A model generated the notes under the pieces. That model was not told the DNA's origin, did not search any database, and saw nothing but the letters and a program-made list of their open reading frames with translations. The position numbers and the translations under genes were made by a program. From CAYQUO01 sp964420835 (GTDB lineage Bacteria; Chloroflexota; Anaerolineae; Anaerolineales; Anaerolineaceae): DNA of 64,000 bases. Location of the stretch: positions 33,836 through 97,835 of the forward strand of contig CAYQUO010000011.1 of the NCBI GenBank assembly GCA_964420835.1. Direction: 5' to 3'. Shown in pieces: positions 33,914-43,026 of the stretch (its first letter is position 1; each line of letters begins with the position of its first letter).

Positions 33914-34936
33914 ATGTTGCTTGCCAAGAAGAAAGTCCTCGTCACCGGTGGCGCCGGTTTCATCGGCTCGGAGGTTGTGCGCCAACTGGTGGCGAAAGAC
34001 GCCCACGTCACCGTGGTGGACAACCTGGTCAACGGGAAGAGAGCCAACCTGGATGGCCTGAACCCCCGACAGGTGACCATCTGTGTTGAAGACATCCGTG
34101 ACGGCAATGCCATGCGACGGCTGCTGCAGGGCGTCTCCGTCGTCCTCCACCTGGCCTGCCTGGGGGTGCGCCACTCCATCCATTCACCCCGCGAGAACCA
34201 CCAGGTGAACGCAGAAGGCACCCTGGACCTGCTCCTGGCTGCCCGGGAAGCCGGCGTTGAGCGTTTTATTTACGTATCCAGTTCGGAAGTGTACGGAACC
34301 GCCATCCAGGCTCCCATGGACGAGAACCACCCTACCTTTCCCATGACCGTGTACGGCGCCGCCAAGCTGGCCGGCGAAGCCTATACCCGGGCGTTCTTCC
34401 GAACTTACGATTTCCCGACCGTGGTGGTGCGGCCTTTCAACACCTTTGGCCCACGCTGCCACCATGAAGGCGACAGTGGCGAAGTGATCCCCAGGTTCCT
34501 GCTGCGCGGCATGGCAGGAAGGCCCCTCATCATTTTTGGGGATGGCACCCAGACCCGGGATTTTACCTGCGTCAGTGATACTGCCAGGGGGATCATCCTT
34601 GCCGCCGAATCGGACAAAGCCATCGGCCGTACGATCAACCTCGGCCAGGGCAGGGAGATCAGTATCAATGATCTTGTCAGGAAGGTCAGCCAGGTCCTGG
34701 GGAGGAACGACCTGCGGGTGGAACACAGCAAGCCGCGCCCCGGGGATACCCTTCGCCTCTACGCCGATACCCGGCTGGCCGAAGAACTGTTGGGGTATCG
34801 CGCCGAAGTCCCCCTGGCCGAGGGGTTGCAAAACCTGTTGAACTGGTATCTTGTGCAAGGCACCTCCCCCGAAAAACTGCTCGAGGAAGAGATCGAATTG
34901 AATTGGCAGATGAAAAAGGAGCGATCCAATGCTTAA
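33914..34936 (+). CDS. NAD-dependent sugar epimerase/dehydratase
   Basis: A 340-residue short-chain (extended SDR) enzyme acting on nucleotide sugars. The NAD fold starts KVLVTGGAGFIGSEVVRQLV (GGAGFIG near residues 12-18). The catalytic serine is in VSSSEVYG and the Y-x3-K pair is Y-GAA-K in MTVYGAAKLAGE (about 148-152). RPFNTFGPR and GDGTQTRDFTCVSDTARG are standard for UDP-glucose-4-epimerase-like proteins. The ATG at 33914 has AAAGAGG six bases before it; a TTG two codons earlier is less likely. It overlaps the second aminotransferase gene by 8 bp. The direction of epimerisation is not knowable here. Confidence 0.9.
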   Translation: MLLAKKKVLVTGGAGFIGSEVVRQLVAKDAHVTVVDNLVNGKRANLDGLNPRQVTICVEDIRDGNAMRRLLQGVSVVLHLACLGVRHSIHSPRENHQVNAEGTLDLLLAAREAGVERFIYVSSSEVYGTAIQAPMDENHPTFPMTVYGAAKLAGEAYTRAFFRTYDFPTVVVRPFNTFGPRCHHEGDSGEVIPRFLLRGMAGRPLIIFGDGTQTRDFTCVSDTARGIILAAESDKAIGRTINLGQGREISINDLVRKVSQVLGRNDLRVEHSKPRPGDTLRLYADTRLAEELLGYRAEVPLAEGLQNLLNWYLVQGTSPEKLLEEEIELNWQMKKERSNA

Positions 34937-36128
34937 TGATCATGAAATGATCCCGGTGGCCAAACCCTGGCTGGGGGAAGAGGAAGCGGCGGCGGCCCGC
35001 CGGGCCATCCTTTCCGGCTGGATCACCCAGGGCCCCGAGGTGGCAAAATTGGAGGAGGAGTTTTCCGCTTTTGTCGGCTCTAAACACTCCGCGGCGGTTG
35101 CCAACTGCACCGTTGCCCTGCACCTGGCCCTGCGGGCCGTGGGGGTCGCCCCGGGTGACGAGGTGATCACCGCAAGCCATTCCTTTATTGCCACGGCCAA
35201 CAGCATCCGTTACTGTGGGGCCGTGCCGGTGTTCGTGGACATCGATCCGCGCACATTCAACCTGGATGCAGCCCAAATCGAAACTGCCATCAGCGAACGG
35301 ACGGCCTGCATCCTTTGTGTTCACCAGATCGGCATGCCGTGCGACCTTAAGGCCATCCTGGCGGTGGCCGACCGTCATAATTTGCCGGTTGTGGAGGACG
35401 CCGCCTGTGCCATTGGCAGTGAGATCCATTGGAAGGGGGAATGGGAAAAGATCGGGAAACCGCACGGCGTGGCTGCCTGCTTTTCCTTCCACCCGCGCAA
35501 ACTCCTCTCCACCGGCGACGGGGGCATGGTGACCACCCAGGATGCGGAAATTGCCCGAAAGATCAAATTGTGGCGGCACCACGGGATGAGCGTTCCGGAT
35601 ACGGCGAGGCATAACGCCGACAGGGTGGTATTCGAATCCTACCTGGAACTGGGCTACAACTACCGCCTCACCGACATCCAGGCGGCCATTGGCCGGGTGC
35701 AACTGGCCAGGATCCCGCAGGCGGTTGACCGGCGCAGAATGCTGGTTGAAACCTATGAAAAGCATTTAAAGGACCTGCCCGGAATCACCCTGCCGCTGGA
35801 GCCCGCCTGGGCACGCAGCAACTGGCAGAGTTACTGCATTCTGCTGGATGAAAGGTTTGACCAAACCGAGGTCATGCAAAAACTGCTGGACCGGGGAGTA
35901 TCCACCCGGCGGGGTGTCATGTGCGCCCATCGTGAACCCGCCTATGCTGCCGAACCCTGGTCTTGTGCCGGAAAACCCATGGGTTGCGACTGCCCGCCAG
36001 GCACCTGTAAAAAACTGCCCAACAGTGAACACGTGCAGGACCACGGGATCATTCTTCCTCTTTTCCATGAAATGACCGACGAGCAACAAGACCGGGTGAT
36101 CAACTCGCTGTCTGAGATCCTGCGATAA
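34929..36128 (+). CDS. DegT-family aminotransferase with a cysteine-rich C-terminal segment
   Basis: A 399-residue PLP enzyme. The opening MIPVAKPWLGEEEAAAARRA, VANCTVALHLALRAVGV, VDIDPRTFNLDAAQIE, VEDAACAIGSEI and ACFSFHPRKLLSTGDGGMV (PLP lysine near residue 190) are all DegT signatures, as in perosamine synthase. The C-terminal part holds four cysteines close together, C346, C353, C355 and C360, an arrangement not usual for the family. The adjacent epimerase may supply its keto-sugar. GGAGCGATCC precedes the ATG. It is placed in the glycan operon between the epimerase and the glycosyltransferase. Confidence 0.87.
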   Translation: MLNDHEMIPVAKPWLGEEEAAAARRAILSGWITQGPEVAKLEEEFSAFVGSKHSAAVANCTVALHLALRAVGVAPGDEVITASHSFIATANSIRYCGAVPVFVDIDPRTFNLDAAQIETAISERTACILCVHQIGMPCDLKAILAVADRHNLPVVEDAACAIGSEIHWKGEWEKIGKPHGVAACFSFHPRKLLSTGDGGMVTTQDAEIARKIKLWRHHGMSVPDTARHNADRVVFESYLELGYNYRLTDIQAAIGRVQLARIPQAVDRRRMLVETYEKHLKDLPGITLPLEPAWARSNWQSYCILLDERFDQTEVMQKLLDRGVSTRRGVMCAHREPAYAAEPWSCAGKPMGCDCPPGTCKKLPNSEHVQDHGIILPLFHEMTDEQQDRVINSLSEILR

Positions 36129-36146
36129 CGGGATGGGCGTAGCAGC

Positions 36147-37352
36147 ATGCGCATCCTGATGTTCAGCAACTGGTTCCCCCCCGTCATCTCCGGCTCCTCC
36201 TACTACGCCAGCAGCCTGGCAAAAACACTGGCTGCCCGCGGACACGACCTGGCCGTGGTGACCGTCGACTGGCAGAACGGCACCCAGCAATTGGAGGCGC
36301 TGCCGTTCCCCCTGTTCCGCATCCCCATCATCCGGTTGCCGCGGCTGCCTGTTTTTTACAACCTCCAACTGGTGGGCGTCACCAATACGAACAAAAATCT
36401 CGACCGGCTGGTCGGCATCATCCGGGATTTCCGGCCGGACATCATCCACCACATCAACCACATCTTTGACTCCGTGTTCCTGACCGCCCGGGCGGCAAGG
36501 AAAACTGCTGTTCCCCTCGTCGGTTCGATCACCACCATCGTCCAGCACGAGAACCCGCTCATCCAATGGGCAATGAGCCTGGCAGACAGGTTCGTTCTGG
36601 GGACTTATGGTGTGCGCCATTGGGATGGCATCATCAGCCTGGATAAATCTGCAGACCGGTATGTACAGGAGGTTTATGGCCCCAGGGTGCATTCCCGCTC
36701 CAGGGTCATCCCGTTCGGGGTGCGCCTGGAAAGTGAGGAGTTGTACGCGGGGGCTTTGCCAAAATCAACCCGGCCGACCATCCTGTTCACCGGCCACATT
36801 CACCCCTTCCGCAACCCCAGCCTGCTGGTCCAGGCCATGCCGGAGATCCTGCAGAGGATCCCGGACGCCAGGCTGATCCTTGCCGGTCGGGTGGACCTGA
36901 AGGCGCCGCAGGAAACCACCAAGCGGCTGGGGTTGACCAATGAACAGGTGCAGTTCCTGGGCGAAACCCCCCATGAAGAGGTCGTCCGCCTGATGAAGAC
37001 TTCTCACGTGTTTGCCAGTTGGGTCACCGGGCCTTATACCGGGCTTGGAACGGCGCCCATGGAAGCCATGCTGTGCAGCCTGCCCGTGGTGAACGACCTG
37101 CCGGAAGACCTCTTCGGCGAAACCCGGCTGGAAAACGGACGGAACATCATCCTGGTGGATTCGAAAGAACCCCGTTCCATCGCCGGTGGGATTCTGCGCC
37201 TGCTGACCGACCCGGCGCTGCAAAAACAGGTGGGCGAGGGTGGGCGGCAATTTGTGCTGCAAAACCTGAACTGGCCCTCGATCGCCGCTCGCATGGAAGA
37301 AATGTACTCCGATACGATCAAGAGCCATAGCAGCACCGGCAAACACTCCTGA
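36147..37352 (+). CDS. Glycosyltransferase family 4 (GT-B fold)
   Basis: A 401-residue GT-B enzyme. The first half begins MRILMFSNWFPPVISGSSYY, the acceptor-side motif of GT4 proteins. The second half has FTGHIHPFRNPSLLVQAMPE, DARLILAGRVDLKA, VQFLGETPHEEVVRLMKTS and TGLGTAPMEAMLCSLPVV, where the EAM glutamate contacts the sugar nucleotide. It probably adds the amino sugar built by the upstream enzymes, or another residue of the same glycan, at the cytoplasmic face of the membrane. It overlaps the membrane glycosyltransferase gene by one base (TGATG). Confidence 0.88.
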   Translation: MRILMFSNWFPPVISGSSYYASSLAKTLAARGHDLAVVTVDWQNGTQQLEALPFPLFRIPIIRLPRLPVFYNLQLVGVTNTNKNLDRLVGIIRDFRPDIIHHINHIFDSVFLTARAARKTAVPLVGSITTIVQHENPLIQWAMSLADRFVLGTYGVRHWDGIISLDKSADRYVQEVYGPRVHSRSRVIPFGVRLESEELYAGALPKSTRPTILFTGHIHPFRNPSLLVQAMPEILQRIPDARLILAGRVDLKAPQETTKRLGLTNEQVQFLGETPHEEVVRLMKTSHVFASWVTGPYTGLGTAPMEAMLCSLPVVNDLPEDLFGETRLENGRNIILVDSKEPRSIAGGILRLLTDPALQKQVGEGGRQFVLQNLNWPSIAARMEEMYSDTIKSHSSTGKHS

Positions 37353-39373
37353 TGGTCGACTCATCCCCAGATACAACACCCATAGAGAAGTATAAACAGG
37401 TGATCATGGCATTGGCCCTCCTGGCAACCCTGGCCGCTGCAAGTTGCAGCCTGGTCCGCCTGGCGCAGCTCGCCACAGACCCAAAACATGCGTTCCTTCT
37501 GGGGTATTCCCCGGCGAGAATCGGTGAGATGATCTTGATCATCCTGGGGGAGGGGATCATTCTTGCGGGGGGACTTTGCCTCCTTGCAGGAACCGGAAGA
37601 ACACGCGGGGTTCAAGAATGGTTGTTGGCTTCCCATGCCCGGTACCAGGCAGCCATCACCATTTTTTTGCTGATATTCACCCTCGCCTCACTGCCGCTTC
37701 TGCTGACCAATTTCCAGCCGGCAAGGTGGGTGGCATCGATCGCCCGCTTGGAGCCTGTACTTTCATGGATCGGCATTTCTGCTGCATGTATTTTTATCGC
37801 TGCCCTGATTATTTATGATCAATCGCGCCCGTGCCTGTTCAACCGGGCATTGATCATCTTCGTCCTTATCCCAGTATCCCTTTTATTCATTAATGAAATC
37901 CCTCGCCTTGTGCGATACGCTTCCATCGTTGACCTGCAACAGAACCATGCGGTTACCCCCGGAGGTGATGACCCCGAATACATCATCCCGGCGATCAACC
38001 TGCTCCACGGGTTTGGGTATACCAATCACCAGTTCCTGCCCACCGAAACGTACCATGTCCTTCCGGAGTACCCGAAAAGTGATGCAATTTCCATCTCCTA
38101 CCGGCCACCGGGCACTTCCCTGGTACTGGCCCTGATCTATTCAATTGCCGGAACGGAGACCATCTACCCCAGGATGAGCCTGGTCCTGCTTGCCTGGGTC
38201 AGCGGGGTTCTTTGCCTGGTGTTCGGCGCCCTCATGGCAGGCTGGGTCGGAATGATCGCCGGGGGATTTGCAGGCATCTATTTCATCCGGTACAGCCAGA
38301 TCATGGATTATGCACTGGGCGCCGGGGTTATCAATTCCGAGATCCCGGCCGTTTTCTGGCTCACCCTGTTCGGGGTTCTTTTCACCCTCTACCTAAGGAA
38401 ACGACTCTTTACCTGGCTGCTCTTTTCTTCGCTGGCATTATCCATGTTCACCCTGACACGGGGGAATTTCCTGCCGGCCGTTCTCTTCCTGGCTTTATGG
38501 CTCTATTTTTGCCTGTTCAGGAAATTCCATAGGCATTTCTGGTTGTTTATTGCCTTGACATTATTTCCCGTCATCGCCTGGTCTTCCTACATACGGATAT
38601 TCCAAGCATCGACGGGTTATTCCTATGTTTCCCAGGGGAGCATCGCCTTCAGTTTGACGAACAACCCGGACGTGCTATACGGGATCGGGCCCGACCACTA
38701 CCGGCAGGGCAACTGGCCGCCAGGCCCGGAGGCATACGCAGCCTACGGACTTGAAAAACACAGCTACTGGCCCAAGGATGGGGAGAACGGCTACCTGATG
38801 GGATTGAGGTTCTGGATCGAAAACCTGGATGACCTGCCCCGGTTGTTCTACGTCAAGTTGCGCACGGGAACCTGGTATCACAGCGGGGCCCTGGTTTACA
38901 GGGGCGGGCGCCCGGTCCATGGGATTTTCATTTCGGGTATTGGGTTGCTGCTGCTCTGCCTGGGTCTGGCAATCCCCACCCGGAAAGACCAATCCCGGAC
39001 AAGGTTGAGAGCCGGCCAGGTCCTTGGGGTGCAGGTCTTTCTCGTACTGGCGCTGTTTTTCCTGGCCAACCGGCTTGCTTTTTGGCCGATCCTCATGATC
39101 TGGACGGCCATCGCCCTGCTTCCAGCGCTTCGCTCCACCTGCCAGGCGTATGAGCTCCCCTGCCCAAACCCATCCTGGTTCCTCGCCTTCATTGCCGCTT
39201 ACCTCGTCAGCACAATGGTCTTTGCCGGGGATGGCTTTCGCTATCACGCCCCCCTCGACCCCCTCCTGATGACCATCAGCCTGATTGGAATGGGGATCGT
39301 TTTGTCGGAATTGGTAAAATTCCTATTGAAACAGAAATTTACAAAGGTGAGTCCCTTCAACGGAAACGAGTGA
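37352..39373 (+). CDS. Multi-membrane-spanning GT-C-type glycosyltransferase
   Basis: A 673-residue protein with about 12-13 hydrophobic helices. After the helix near residue 160-185, an outside loop carries GGDDPEYIIPAINLLHGFGY. This is the acidic motif used by lipid-linked-sugar transferases of the ArnT/PMT (GT-C) class as catalytic base. A long soluble loop lies near 430-520 and contains PEAYAAYGLEKHSYWPKDGE. Such enzymes transfer sugars from polyprenyl-phosphate carriers to glycans, lipids or proteins outside the membrane. It is the last gene of the operon, ending 42 bp before the convergent psuG gene. Confidence 0.75.
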   Translation: MVDSSPDTTPIEKYKQVIMALALLATLAAASCSLVRLAQLATDPKHAFLLGYSPARIGEMILIILGEGIILAGGLCLLAGTGRTRGVQEWLLASHARYQAAITIFLLIFTLASLPLLLTNFQPARWVASIARLEPVLSWIGISAACIFIAALIIYDQSRPCLFNRALIIFVLIPVSLLFINEIPRLVRYASIVDLQQNHAVTPGGDDPEYIIPAINLLHGFGYTNHQFLPTETYHVLPEYPKSDAISISYRPPGTSLVLALIYSIAGTETIYPRMSLVLLAWVSGVLCLVFGALMAGWVGMIAGGFAGIYFIRYSQIMDYALGAGVINSEIPAVFWLTLFGVLFTLYLRKRLFTWLLFSSLALSMFTLTRGNFLPAVLFLALWLYFCLFRKFHRHFWLFIALTLFPVIAWSSYIRIFQASTGYSYVSQGSIAFSLTNNPDVLYGIGPDHYRQGNWPPGPEAYAAYGLEKHSYWPKDGENGYLMGLRFWIENLDDLPRLFYVKLRTGTWYHSGALVYRGGRPVHGIFISGIGLLLLCLGLAIPTRKDQSRTRLRAGQVLGVQVFLVLALFFLANRLAFWPILMIWTAIALLPALRSTCQAYELPCPNPSWFLAFIAAYLVSTMVFAGDGFRYHAPLDPLLMTISLIGMGIVLSELVKFLLKQKFTKVSPFNGNE

Positions 39374-39415
39374 ACATTGAACAGGGTTGATAAACCGTGA
39401 TCCCCAACCCGGGGT

Positions 39416-40342
39416 TCAGGGATTTGCCAATCGTTTCGCCAGCGCGACAGCAATCTCGGCGCCGGCATGGGCGTTGTTCTTTACCAGGGAAATGTTGGCT
39501 TCCAGGCTGCGACCGCCGGTGGCCTCCTTGATGGCCGTAAGGATGAACGGCGTCACCCCCTTGCCGCTGATGCCGGCCCTGGCGGCCTGTTCCAGCGCCG
39601 CATCGATGGCTGCCCGGGTTTCCTCCATGGAAAGGGCGGTATCGTCCTCCAGCGGCACCCCCACCAGCAATCCCCCCCTATGCCCAATGGCCAGTTTTTC
39701 GGCAAAGATCTCCGCCACCTCGGCGCCCGACTGGACGGTCCATTCAATGCGGTGGCTGCTGCCGCGGGTGTAGAAGAGCGGGAAATAATGAGTCCTCCAG
39801 CCGATCACGCCCACCCGCAGGGATTCCAGGTATTCCAGCGTGCCGGGGATGTCCATAAAAGCCTTGGCTCCGGCGCAAACGGTGATACAGGGGTAATCGG
39901 CCATCGCCGTCAGGTCCGAGGAAATGTCCAGCGTTTTGTAGCCCTCCGGCCCAACCCCGCCGATCCCGCCGGTGACGAAGACATGAATGCCGGCTGCCGA
40001 GGCAAGGGCCAGGCTGGCGCTGACCGTTGTGGCAGCGTTGAGCCTGCGGGCGAGGACAAAGGGGATGTCTCGATCCCCGGCCTTGAGAATGCCCTTCCCC
40101 TTCCCAAGAAAATCGATCTCCCCGGCATCCAGGCCAACCCTCATCCGGCCGTCGAGAATGGCGATGGTGGCTGGCACAACCCCTGCCTGGCGCAAAATCC
40201 CTTCCACCGCCAGGGCGGTTTCCACGTTCTGCGGGTGGGGCATGCCGTGGGCGATGATCGTCGATTCCAATGCCACCACGGGTTTGCCGGCGGCAAGGGC
40301 CTCCGCCACCTCGTCGCTCAACTGGATCTTTTTTTCGTTCAT
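39416..40342 (-). CDS. psuG: Pseudouridine-5'-phosphate glycosidase
   Basis: A 308-residue PsuG. It splits pseudouridine 5'-phosphate into uracil and ribose 5-phosphate, usually after phosphorylation by PsuK. Family motifs occur in order: VVALESTIIAHGMPHPQNVE, GLDAGEIDFLG, FVTGGIGGVGPEGYKTLDIS, FMDIPGTLEYLESLRVGVIG and GVTPFILTAIKEATGGRSLEANI. GGGAGG precedes the ATG at 40342, which is a better start than the longer frame to 40390. No psuK is visible beside it. It is convergent with the glycan operon and borders the AT-rich integron region. Confidence 0.95.
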   Translation of the reverse strand: MNEKKIQLSDEVAEALAAGKPVVALESTIIAHGMPHPQNVETALAVEGILRQAGVVPATIAILDGRMRVGLDAGEIDFLGKGKGILKAGDRDIPFVLARRLNAATTVSASLALASAAGIHVFVTGGIGGVGPEGYKTLDISSDLTAMADYPCITVCAGAKAFMDIPGTLEYLESLRVGVIGWRTHYFPLFYTRGSSHRIEWTVQSGAEVAEIFAEKLAIGHRGGLLVGVPLEDDTALSMEETRAAIDAALEQAARAGISGKGVTPFILTAIKEATGGRSLEANISLVKNNAHAGAEIAVALAKRLANP

Positions 40343-41203
40343 TCCTGCCTCCCAAAAGTTGCCTGAACAGGGCGCTTCATAGTTGCACATCCCGCCTGTT
40401 GGCCGATTCCCACCTCCGCTTTAATGCAGCGCTTGCAGTCGCTCCGCCGGCAGGGTATTTTTAATGTCCATCCGCAGCGCGCGGTGTTGGGCAGTGCCCT
40501 ATTCAGAAAATAATGCTCAACGCTCTGATCATATTACACTATTTTTTAAAGGGATTCTTGAACTATTGTTAATTTCATTAGGGTAAACCTTTATGCCTAA
40601 GTTGTTGCTTGCTAGATCATTCATTTTACTGACCCATTTTTCTACTATTTGAAGCTACCCTGTTTAAATTGATTCACGTAGATAACCATGGATAATTTCA
40701 CGAAATGCCACCACAGCCAATCCTTCCAACATATTTTCAATGGAATTAACCAAAATGGTTTGTATCGGATCAACTACCCGATACGCCCATCGAGTTTGTA
40801 CATGTATTTTTGCATTGTCTGGTTAACTGATTGCAATGACCTCAGTGTTTTTATATTTTTTCCGCATGTCGATTTTAAAGAATTTCGTGGTAAATGGATT
40901 AAAGAACAAAAAGCACGCACTGTGTAGTTTAGTGATAGTTTCTCCTCCCCATTTCTATTGCACGGTAACAGTCTTTTAATATTCGGGAATAATTTGGATG
41001 AAAAAGAAAATTGGCGATATTCCTAATAGCATAAAGACTAATGGCTCACAGCACATTGCTGTCAATCCCATCAATGGCTTGATTTGATTTTCCACGCTTC
41101 CCTCATTCGTACGGAATTGCATTTATATCATCAGAACGAAAAACCTTTTGCAAGTGTGACAAACGGTTTGTCTTATTGACACGCTTGTTGATACTCTTTC
41201 CAT
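40343..41203. other. AT-rich region with no convincing gene
   Basis: About 860 bp between psuG and the first attC-like site. The longest + strand frame (40688-40927, 79 codons) has no family-like features and no ribosome binding site, and the region is clearly richer in A+T than the chromosome around it. It may be the decayed far end of the cassette array or an old insertion scar. The 3' end of the integron cannot be placed more exactly. Confidence 0.5.
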
Positions 41204-41337
41204 GCCCAAGAACTGACCAATGGGTTGGCTTACCTGCCGCCGAGGCTGGCTAGACCATGCGGCTTGAAATCACTTTTTCCGGCGCGTGGCCGCCGCGGTC
41301 AGACGCCGAAGGCGGTCGGGTGGAGCATTTGTTAGGC
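41204..41337 (-). repeat. attC-like site 3 (after the GT87-like cassette gene)
   Basis: An imperfect palindrome of 134 bp. On the - strand it opens GCCTAAC (a perfect RYYYAAC box, 41337-41331) and ends CTTGGGC (41210-41204), one base away from GTTRRRY. The flanking halves pair over GCC-AA-AA-TG--CCA, and the interior contains GC-rich stems. It begins 40 bp after the stop of the cassette gene. The changed first base of the last box may have weakened recombination. Confidence 0.6.
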
Positions 41338-41377
41338 GCTTTACTACATGCCCTCATTATTGGAAATGAATATCTTT

Positions 41378-42274
41378 TCACTTACAAATAAATATCCCAA
41401 TATTCCTATTGGTAAAATCCAGGCGAAGCGCATTGATTCTTTTCCATATAAAGGATACATCAGAACCCAAATGTATGATAAAGGCAAACCCCACCATGGC
41501 ATACAGAATATTAAAAAAAATCAAATAGGAATAAACACTGAAGAACGGACTTGCGATTGCAGAAATTGCTAGTGCAGCAAAAAATCGTGACTGAATTGAC
41601 TTAAACATCAATAAAAACAAAACAAAAACCAACCCATATCGCCAGGTGTCTATTGACGCCATTCGCCATACATGTACAGGCAAGTTATTCCATGAATTCA
41701 TGAACCAGTCAATTGGCCAAGAGAAACCATAGACGACCAGGCTAATGAACATTGCAACCATGGGCAAAAGTAGCACTTTGATGATTTCCTGGCGTGGCTG
41801 GTTGAAAAGAAGTATTAATACAGGCAGCCCGGCAATTTGTGGCTTGATCAATGCCAGCAACAGACAAATACCACGTATATATGGATTGGTTGACAACAGC
41901 CCAAGAACCAATCCGATTGCGACAATAATATCAATCTGTCCTAGCCAAAATTGACCTAGCGCTGGAAATGATAAGAGAATTAATGCTGGATTTACTTTCG
42001 TAAACCGGCATAAAGAAATAAACCCAATCGCGCTTATCAATGTCCATACCGGCCAGGCCAAACGTGGAGGAATAAAAGATAATGGATAGAGTATCCACTG
42101 GGCATAATATGGAATAAACCCACAATTCAGGCAACCATTTGCAAAAGGATAATAATATCGATATAGATCCTCCCCACCAGGCAGGAAAAAAGAGGCAATA
42201 AAGACTATTGATGCTGTCTCGATTGCAACAATCCATCCTATTTTGCTCCAATTTAATTTTAAAAATGATGGCAT
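41378..42274 (-). CDS. GT87-like integral membrane protein (cassette 3)
   Basis: A 298-residue protein with eight or more hydrophobic helices. The first outside loop holds PGGEDLYRYYYPFANG, with an acidic pair in a Y-rich setting, and LSFPALGQFWLGQIDIIVAI follows, the usual pattern of GT87/DUF2029 mannosyltransferase-like proteins. These use polyprenyl-phosphate sugars. The protein is shorter than the family norm of about 400. Base composition is much more AT-rich than the flanking chromosome. It is the third gene of the cassette array and reads on the - strand, as the integron model requires. Confidence 0.65.
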   Translation of the reverse strand: MPSFLKLNWSKIGWIVAIETASIVFIASFFLPGGEDLYRYYYPFANGCLNCGFIPYYAQWILYPLSFIPPRLAWPVWTLISAIGFISLCRFTKVNPALILLSFPALGQFWLGQIDIIVAIGLVLGLLSTNPYIRGICLLLALIKPQIAGLPVLILLFNQPRQEIIKVLLLPMVAMFISLVVYGFSWPIDWFMNSWNNLPVHVWRMASIDTWRYGLVFVLFLLMFKSIQSRFFAALAISAIASPFFSVYSYLIFFNILYAMVGFAFIIHLGSDVSFIWKRINALRLDFTNRNIGIFICK

Positions 42275-42305
42275 AAATTAGGCTCGTAGATTGTGATTTG
42301 TGTAC

Positions 42306-42435
42306 GCCCAACGGTGTGCATTACTTGCGGGTGGGCGGGCGTGGACAAAACTTCCAGAGTAAAATTCTGCTTGGGCGAGGAAAATGCTCAAAAAAACCGC
42401 GGAATCCCACCCGTCAAGTGCACGCTTTGTTGAGC
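42306..42435 (-). repeat. attC-like site 2 (after the YdcZ-like cassette gene)
   Basis: An imperfect palindrome of 130 bp with both core boxes intact. On the - strand it starts GCTCAAC (RYYYAAC) and ends GTTGGGC (GTTRRRY). The next 20-22 bases inside each end pair with few mismatches (GCGTGCACTTGACGGGTGGG against GTGTGCATTACTTGCGGGTG). This is the clearest attC of the three. Confidence 0.75.
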
Positions 42436-42538
42436 GGTAGATGAACGCGAGACTCGCTGGAATTTGAAAGATAAACAATAATTTGACCTTTAATTTTGAT
42501 TTGGTGCACCGCTTCAAAAAATATGCGAGTATCTCGCG

Positions 42539-42976
42539 CTACTTTATAAGCAAGTAACCACCAATCAATAAAACTACAATTCCTATTACTCGGGTTGCGT
42601 CAATTGGTCGTGCTGTGACTCCTAGCCATCCGAAATAATCTAAAAGAACTCCAGTGAGAAGTTGCCCGATGATGATAAGAGCCAACATGGTAGTTGCCCC
42701 AAGTTTGGGCAAAGTTACGTTTATGCTTTGGTAAAGAATTAAGCCAATTATTCCTGCCCCCAACATATACCAGGGTAAAGTATTCCAATCACGGATTTTT
42801 TCGCCACCCCTAAACACCAACAAAATTAGGGAAAGAATAAACCCGCTCAAATGAACGATTACACTACTTGCAGTTCCGCCAATTTTTTGCCCCATGGCTC
42901 CTGCAATGGGTGATTGAATACCTACCGCAATACCGCCGATTAATCCTACTAAAATCACCAGTCCAAATTCTGGCAT
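42539..42976 (-). CDS. DMT-superfamily transporter of the YdcZ/DUF606 type (cassette 2)
   Basis: A 145-residue membrane protein with five hydrophobic helices, the half-size DMT layout. Family motifs include GIAVGIQSPIAGAMGQKIGG, VIVHLSGFILSLILL, WYMLGAGIIGLILYQSINVT and ALIIIGQLLTGVLLDYFGW, all typical of YdcZ/DUF606 proteins. The substrate is unknown. Such small efflux-like proteins are often found in integron cassettes. The gene is AT-rich and lies between attC-like sites 1 and 2. Confidence 0.85.
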   Translation of the reverse strand: MPEFGLVILVGLIGGIAVGIQSPIAGAMGQKIGGTASSVIVHLSGFILSLILLVFRGGEKIRDWNTLPWYMLGAGIIGLILYQSINVTLPKLGATTMLALIIIGQLLTGVLLDYFGWLGVTARPIDATRVIGIVVLLIGGYLLIK

Positions 42977-43026
42977 TTATATATCTCCGATATATCACGG
43001 TCTTTCAAGGTTTTTCGCTGACAAGC

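Noticed and set aside
34686..35765. 359-codon open frame on the - strand, and a similar one at 35766-36692
   Set aside because: Both are mirror frames of the epimerase, aminotransferase and glycosyltransferase genes. They have no ribosome binding site or recognisable domain.
40486..40492. A fourth attC, suggested by GTTGGGC near psuG
   Set aside because: No matching RYYYAAC box at the right distance and no palindrome around it. A GCTCAAC at 40515 is likewise without a partner.
40688..40927. 79-codon frame in the AT-rich region
   Set aside because: No ribosome binding site, no family-like features, and such frames are expected by chance in AT-rich DNA.
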